Below, piece by piece: positions 61,953 through 64,000 of a stretch of DNA of 64,000 nucleotides (its first letter is position 1; each line of letters starts with the position of its first letter). The notes under the pieces are model-generated. The model was not told where the DNA came from. It saw only the letters and a program-made list of their open reading frames with translations, and made no database searches. A program made the translations under genes and the position numbers. This stretch comes from Propionispora vibrioides (GTDB taxonomy: Bacteria > Bacillota > Negativicutes > Propionisporales > Propionisporaceae), in NCBI RefSeq assembly GCF_900110485.1, contig NZ_FODY01000026.1:1-64000 (forward strand), given 5' to 3'.

Positions 61953-62951
61953 ATGAACTTGACATATTTCCCACGGCGACATTACACGCAAGGCCAGACG
62001 CCATTAGAGAAATTAACCCGCTTCTCTCAAGCTATTGGTGGCCCCAATATTTATATTAAGCGCGACGATTTACTGGGATTAACCGAAGGTGGCAATAAAA
62101 CGCGCAAGCTTGAATTTCTAATAGCCGATGCATTGGCACAGGGAGCCGACACCTTGATCACTTGCGGTGGCGTACAGTCCAATCACTGTCGCTTAACACT
62201 GGCAGCTGCCGTGAAAGAAGGACTAAAATGCCGTCTGGTCCTGTCAGAAATGGTTCCGGGGAGTTACAACCCGCAAGCAAATGGAAATGTATTGCTTTAT
62301 CATCTGCTCAATGTAGAAAAGGTCAACGCCGTTCCATGGGGAACCAACCTAATGGCCGAAATGCAAAATGCTGCTGCCGAAGCCATCGCCGAGGGCCGTA
62401 AACCTTATATAATCCCAATGGGTGGTTCTAACCACCTGGGAGCCCTCGGTTATATTGCCTGTGCTGAGGAAATAATGGCTCAAGCCTTTGCCGCAGGCCT
62501 CCCTATTCATCACGTTGTGCTTCCTGACGGTAGCGCTGGTACCCATAGCGGTCTATTGCTGGGGTTCTGGGGCAACAACTGTCACATTCCAGTGACCGGA
62601 GTTAGTGTTCTCAATCCTAAAATCGTGCTGGAAAATAGGATCGCCGAATTGATGCAACAGACTGCTGATTATATGGGAGTCAATCTAAAAATAGCTCCGG
62701 ACAAAATCGTTTGTGTTGACGAATACATAGGCCCGGGGTATACGCTGCCTACAGCAGACATGGTCGACGCTGTCAGATTACTGGCCAGCACTGAAGGTAT
62801 TTTACTGGACCCAACTTATACAGGAAAAGCGATGGCTGGATTGATCGGTCTTGCTAAGCAAGGCTACTTTAAAAAGAATGATAATGTTCTTTTCTTACAT
62901 ACAGGCGGACTGCCTGGTTTATATGCCAATACTCCCTTATTTACGCCTTGA
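61953..62951 (+). CDS. dcyD: D-cysteine desulfhydrase-like PLP enzyme
   Basis: ATG 61953 lies after a consensus GGAGGT. The 332-residue protein belongs to the ACC deaminase/D-cysteine desulfhydrase branch of fold-type II PLP enzymes. Lys47 or 50 in GGNKTRKLEFL is the PLP lysine; TCGGVQSNHCRLTLAAA holds the Ser/Asn pocket; VLPDGSAGTHSGLLLGF binds the phosphate, and LHTGGLPGLYANT ends the protein. DcyD breaks D-cysteine into pyruvate, H2S and ammonia; ACC deaminase is the alternative and needs Tyr residues I cannot verify. Single gene with a hairpin repeat after it. Confidence 0.8.
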   Translation: MNLTYFPRRHYTQGQTPLEKLTRFSQAIGGPNIYIKRDDLLGLTEGGNKTRKLEFLIADALAQGADTLITCGGVQSNHCRLTLAAAVKEGLKCRLVLSEMVPGSYNPQANGNVLLYHLLNVEKVNAVPWGTNLMAEMQNAAAEAIAEGRKPYIIPMGGSNHLGALGYIACAEEIMAQAFAAGLPIHHVVLPDGSAGTHSGLLLGFWGNNCHIPVTGVSVLNPKIVLENRIAELMQQTADYMGVNLKIAPDKIVCVDEYIGPGYTLPTADMVDAVRLLASTEGILLDPTYTGKAMAGLIGLAKQGYFKKNDNVLFLHTGGLPGLYANTPLFTP

Positions 62952-62984
62952 GTTGATTTTCCCCACGGCAGACATTAAATGAAA

Positions 62985-63014
62985 GGAAGCAGAATATGAT
63001 AGTTTTCTGCTTCC
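62985..63014. repeat. GGAAGCAGAAA hairpin, copy 2
   Basis: GGAAGCAGAA and TTCTGCTTCC pair around a short loop. The flanks AAATGAAA and GAACAAATATAG match the 54.2-kb copy. It follows the D-cysteine desulfhydrase gene. Confidence 0.75.
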
Positions 63015-63119
63015 TGAACAAATATAGTGGACAATGGGAACATTCCCCTTTCGCCCAAAATTTTGTATGAAACTCCTATTTCTATGTTTAATACATTGCA
63101 GAGCCACTCCCAAGAGGCA

Positions 63120-63701
63120 TTATTTAAATCCCATTGCCTGTTTTACAACTTCCATTTGTTCTATGGAGGTCAACTTCTCTAAAAGTTTAAAAGCTACACC
63201 GGCAGCAGTCTCCGGACAATAAGAGGTAATGATATTTTTATCCACCGCAATAGGTTCATTTCTTACATCAACATTAAATTCTTTCAACTGCTTTTGGCGA
63301 TATGCATCCCGTAGATGATATGTTGTAGCTTTTCTTCCCGTTAACACCCCGCTTTTCCCCAAAGGCAGCGCCGCTACGCAAATTGTGGCAATTATTTTTT
63401 GTTGTTTATCGAACTCACGAATTAGATTTAAGAACCGTTCATCATAGGCTTCTTCATAAAATCCAAATTCCTCAAAACCGCCCGGAATCGCCAACGCATC
63501 ATAATCATTACTATTTATCTCTTCAATTGTCTTATCAACCAAAATGGGAACGTTAAAAGTACTGGTTACCTCTTTTTGAAATCCGCAGGTAACAACCGGC
63601 ACGTCATATCCATAATCATTTCTCGCCCATCCCAAAACATCAACGAAAACGCTAAACTCCATCGTTTCGAATCCTTTTAGCGCAAATAGTAAAGTTTTCA
63701 T
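63120..63701 (-). CDS. DJ-1/PfpI-family protein
   Basis: A 193-residue class I glutamine-amidotransferase-like protein. The nucleophile elbow is Cys in TICVAALPLGKSG (about Cys108), with a Glu in the early GFETMEFSVFVDVLGWAR segment and GGFEEFGFYE nearby. His of TYHLRDAY lies where the usual third residue is found. DJ-1/PfpI members act as deglycases, chaperones or isonitrile hydratases; this one cannot be narrowed down. A GGAGG site precedes the ATG at 63701. Single gene. Confidence 0.85.
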   Translation of the reverse strand: MKTLLFALKGFETMEFSVFVDVLGWARNDYGYDVPVVTCGFQKEVTSTFNVPILVDKTIEEINSNDYDALAIPGGFEEFGFYEEAYDERFLNLIREFDKQQKIIATICVAALPLGKSGVLTGRKATTYHLRDAYRQKQLKEFNVDVRNEPIAVDKNIITSYCPETAAGVAFKLLEKLTSIEQMEVVKQAMGFK

Positions 63702-63759
63702 TGTATGTCCTCCATAAACAAAATAAACAAATATACAGCGATTTCTTTAGATTCTTAGC

Positions 63760-63848
63760 TGTACATTTAATCTTTTGATTTCCTTTGGAACTATCTTAGC
63801 TTCTGGATAAGGGAAGTCCTGCTAAATTTTGTATTAATTTTACAAATC
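63760..63848. repeat. Dispersed ACTCCTGC repeat, copy at 63.8 kb
   Basis: CTTTTGATTTCCTTTGG through AAGGGAAGTCCTGCTAAATT and GTATTAATTTTACAAAT aligns with the 9.3 and 14.6 kb copies, more diverged at its start. The remaining sequence to 64000 shows no gene. Confidence 0.65.
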
Positions 63849-64000
63849 AATAGTCATTTTACTCAAAGACATCACTTTCCCTTTTGATTTTTCAATGCCT
63901 TACAGTCCCGCCCACACAATACAATACAAAAGCCGCCCTCACTTTGAGAGCGACTTGGTTTCGCAAATTATTATCCTATCATATTATGCAGCAAAGACCT

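Overview
The window reads as chromosomal DNA of an anaerobic, endospore-lineage Firmicute. Purine-rich Shine-Dalgarno sites precede most genes, GTG and TTG starts occur, GC is moderate to low, and there is an oxygen-sensitive glycyl radical enzyme with its activase. The mix of genes and the dispersed GCAGGAGTT-type repeats remind me of Sporomusa/Pelosinus-like Negativicutes. That placement is an inference; there is no rRNA or marker protein here to prove it.

Layout. 0-1.6 kb is debris: a 5'-truncated group II intron reverse transcriptase and a truncated pentapeptide-repeat gene, both ending in the same GACGGTGGT-type repeat. 1.7-5.7 kb is an AT-rich cassette of two radical SAM proteins flanking a glycosyltransferase-like protein, divergent from a Nudix hydrolase. 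5.8-19.4 kb mixes intact genes (MFS exporter, malate dehydrogenase, WD40 protein, GNAT, MarR plus condensation-domain protein, LysE exporter) with decayed copies: MFS, LysR and nagB fragments, and a duplicated PH-domain gene and HEAT-repeat gene, one HEAT copy broken. Five related perfect or near-perfect hairpins are scattered through this stretch. 19.5-34 kb holds ordinary genes: cupin, DHA2 exporter with divergent LysR, B3/B4 protein, AraC regulator, nuclease-helicase, epoxide hydrolase, tRNA-Ala, AAA ATPase, Gfo/Idh/MocA oxidoreductase and a DUF2157/GDYxxLxY pair. 34-42 kb carries hscC (Hsp70), a DjlC-like membrane J-protein, a secreted TPR protein with two thioredoxin folds lacking cysteines, a YdcF-family protein and a WG-repeat protein.

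42.3-48.2 kb is a carbohydrate operon: SorC/DeoR-type regulator, GatD-like polyol dehydrogenase, FGGY kinase, DeoC aldolase, a free-standing glucitol-PTS EIIB-like protein and a multi-span membrane protein. 48.4-54 kb has a TPR-glycosyltransferase fusion, a DUF378 protein, an AONS/KBL-family PLP enzyme, an LCP-family protein and UppP. 54.3-60.6 kb is a second sugar-type operon: a YbiW/PflD-class glycyl radical enzyme, its activase with irregular ferredoxin cysteines, a DeoR repressor and a second DeoC-family aldolase, with a divergent GntR/UTRA regulator. A nearly identical palindrome lies before the aldolase and between the glycyl radical enzyme and GntR genes. 61-63.7 kb has a flavin reductase-like protein, a D-cysteine desulfhydrase-like enzyme and a DJ-1/PfpI protein.

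The best candidate for an undescribed system is the 54.3-60.6 kb locus. In E. coli, YbiW-class enzymes open anhydro-sugar phosphates and a transaldolase-type aldolase (FsaA) cleaves the product; here a DeoC-family aldolase takes that place. Together with the DeoC/kinase/dehydrogenase operon 6 kb away, it suggests radical-based breakdown of a polyol or anhydro-sugar to a deoxy-sugar phosphate followed by DeoC-type cleavage. The rSAM-GT-rSAM cassette is the second candidate.
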